Assembly (NCBI GenBank): GCA_945787805.1
Contig: CALZID010000002.1
Coordinates: 1-64,000, forward strand
Direction of reading: 5' to 3'
Origin: an uncultured Clostridia bacterium
GTDB lineage: Bacteria; Bacillota; Clostridia; Oscillospirales; Acutalibacteraceae
DNA length: 64,000 bases
Shown here: positions 63,572 to 64,000 of the stretch, one piece after another
Numbering within the stretch: position 1 is the first letter of the stretch
Layout of the letters: each line of letters begins with the position of its first letter
Position numbers and translations under genes: made by a program
Notes under the pieces: generated by a model
Told to the model about the DNA's origin: nothing
The model's input: only the letters and a program-made list of their open reading frames with translations
The model's database searches: none

Positions 63572-64000
63572 CTATCGGTTTTTATTCTGATTATACCACT
63601 CCATAAAATCGGCGGTATTCTCTTCGCTGACATAGTTTTCGTCGATATATTCTTTGATATCCGCAAACAGCTTCTCGCTGATTTTATAAGCCGCCTTATC
63701 GAATATGACAACATAAACCGTCATATCGTTTTCAAGCAGAAAATCGCCGATTATATCAACGGCAACCTTTAATGCTTTATCTTTCGGGTACCCGTAAACA
63801 CCCGACGAGATAAGCGGAAATGCCACGGTATCACACCCGTATTCTTTGGCAAGGGACAAGGACTCCCGATAGCAAGCTTCGAGCAAGGCTTTTTCACCGT
63901 GATTGCCGTCCTCATAAACGGGACCGACGGTATGTATCACATATTTTGCGGGAAGATTATATCCTTTTGTGATTTTGGCTTGACCTGTTTTGCAGCCGCC
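63572..64000 (-). CDS. Macro-domain protein (5' end outside window)
   Basis: At least 142 residues, cut by the right edge. GGCKTGQAKITKGYNLPAKY at the edge and the following VIHTVGPVY are the ADP-ribose-binding loop and core of a macro domain (YmdB/O-acetyl-ADP-ribose deacetylase type); ISSGVYGYPK is the second loop. It hydrolyses ADP-ribose esters or binds ADP-ribose. Likely cotranscribed with the ArsC/Spx-like gene. Confidence 0.9.
   Translation of the reverse strand, partial: GGCKTGQAKITKGYNLPAKYVIHTVGPVYEDGNHGEKALLEACYRESLSLAKEYGCDTVAFPLISSGVYGYPKDKALKVAVDIIGDFLLENDMTVYVVIFDKAAYKISEKLFADIKEYIDENYVSEENTADFMEWYNQNKNR

Overview
The window looks like a chromosomal segment of a low-to-mid GC, endospore-forming anaerobic Clostridium relative, most likely a gut Ruminococcaceae/Oscillospiraceae-type Firmicute. 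The support is a spoIIE homologue, SD sequences of the AAAGGAGGTGAT type, sigma-A promoters with 17-bp spacers, ywiB(DUF1934)-argS and hisS-aspS linkages, a BspA-type leucine-rich surface protein with cell-wall-binding repeats, and chitooligosaccharide/pectin-type carbohydrate genes. No phage, IS or CRISPR locus is seen. Species is not determinable from the sequence alone.

Layout. 1-4.5 kb: a divergent secondary-metabolite locus, with the start of a nonribosomal peptide synthetase (condensation + adenylation, cut by the left edge) facing an acyl-AMP ligase and a free-standing carrier protein, followed by panD. 5.0-5.4 kb: tRNA-Leu(GAG) and a small element whose ends resemble the tRNA T-arm. 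5.5-16 kb: a MelB-type symporter, spoIIE, a MinD-like ATPase, mgsA, hisS-aspS, and a GH28-fold glycosidase. 16-21 kb: two membrane proteins and secA. 21.1-28.7 kb: an unusual five-gene operon (SCP2-like, class III aminotransferase, split transketolase, SCP2-like) convergent with a three-domain ligase-ACP-acyltransferase. 28.7-33.2 kb: an AraC regulator divergent from a PHP protein, a MelB-type symporter and a ChbG/YdjC deacetylase. 33-38.3 kb: antiporter plus PII-like partner, RluA-type pseudouridine synthase, and a tandem pair of PlsC-like proteins with zinc ribbons. 38.3-47.7 kb: a minus-strand housekeeping block (proS, acpP, phosphohexomutase, a PLP protein of the aluminium-resistance family, GNAT, two M42 peptidases, galactokinase, VTT/DedA-like protein). 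47.8-57 kb: a 2-hydroxyacid dehydrogenase, a 111-bp tandem repeat array, rpsU, yqeG, an M24 peptidase, an 8-oxoguanine glycosylase, ddl, DUF1934 and argS. 57-60.6 kb: repeat-flanked surface protein. 60.6-64 kb: a NifU-like plus GGGtGRT protein operon, then VWA, ArsC/Spx-like and macro-domain genes.

How the genes work together. Lipid and carrier-protein chemistry recurs: two ACPs plus one fused ACP, two acyl-activating enzymes, three PlsC-type acyltransferase domains, two SCP2-like proteins and an N-acyl-peptide-type NRPS locus. The most intriguing unit is the 21.1-26.0 kb operon. A transketolase and an aminotransferase framed by lipid-binding-type proteins could, on chemical grounds only, make a 2-amino-1,3-diol (sphingoid-like) or another amino-polyol; no experiment is cited for this. 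A second poorly understood unit is the NifU-like/GGGtGRT pair. Several starts were moved from the longest ORF to a start with a good ribosome-binding site; the reasons are given per gene.
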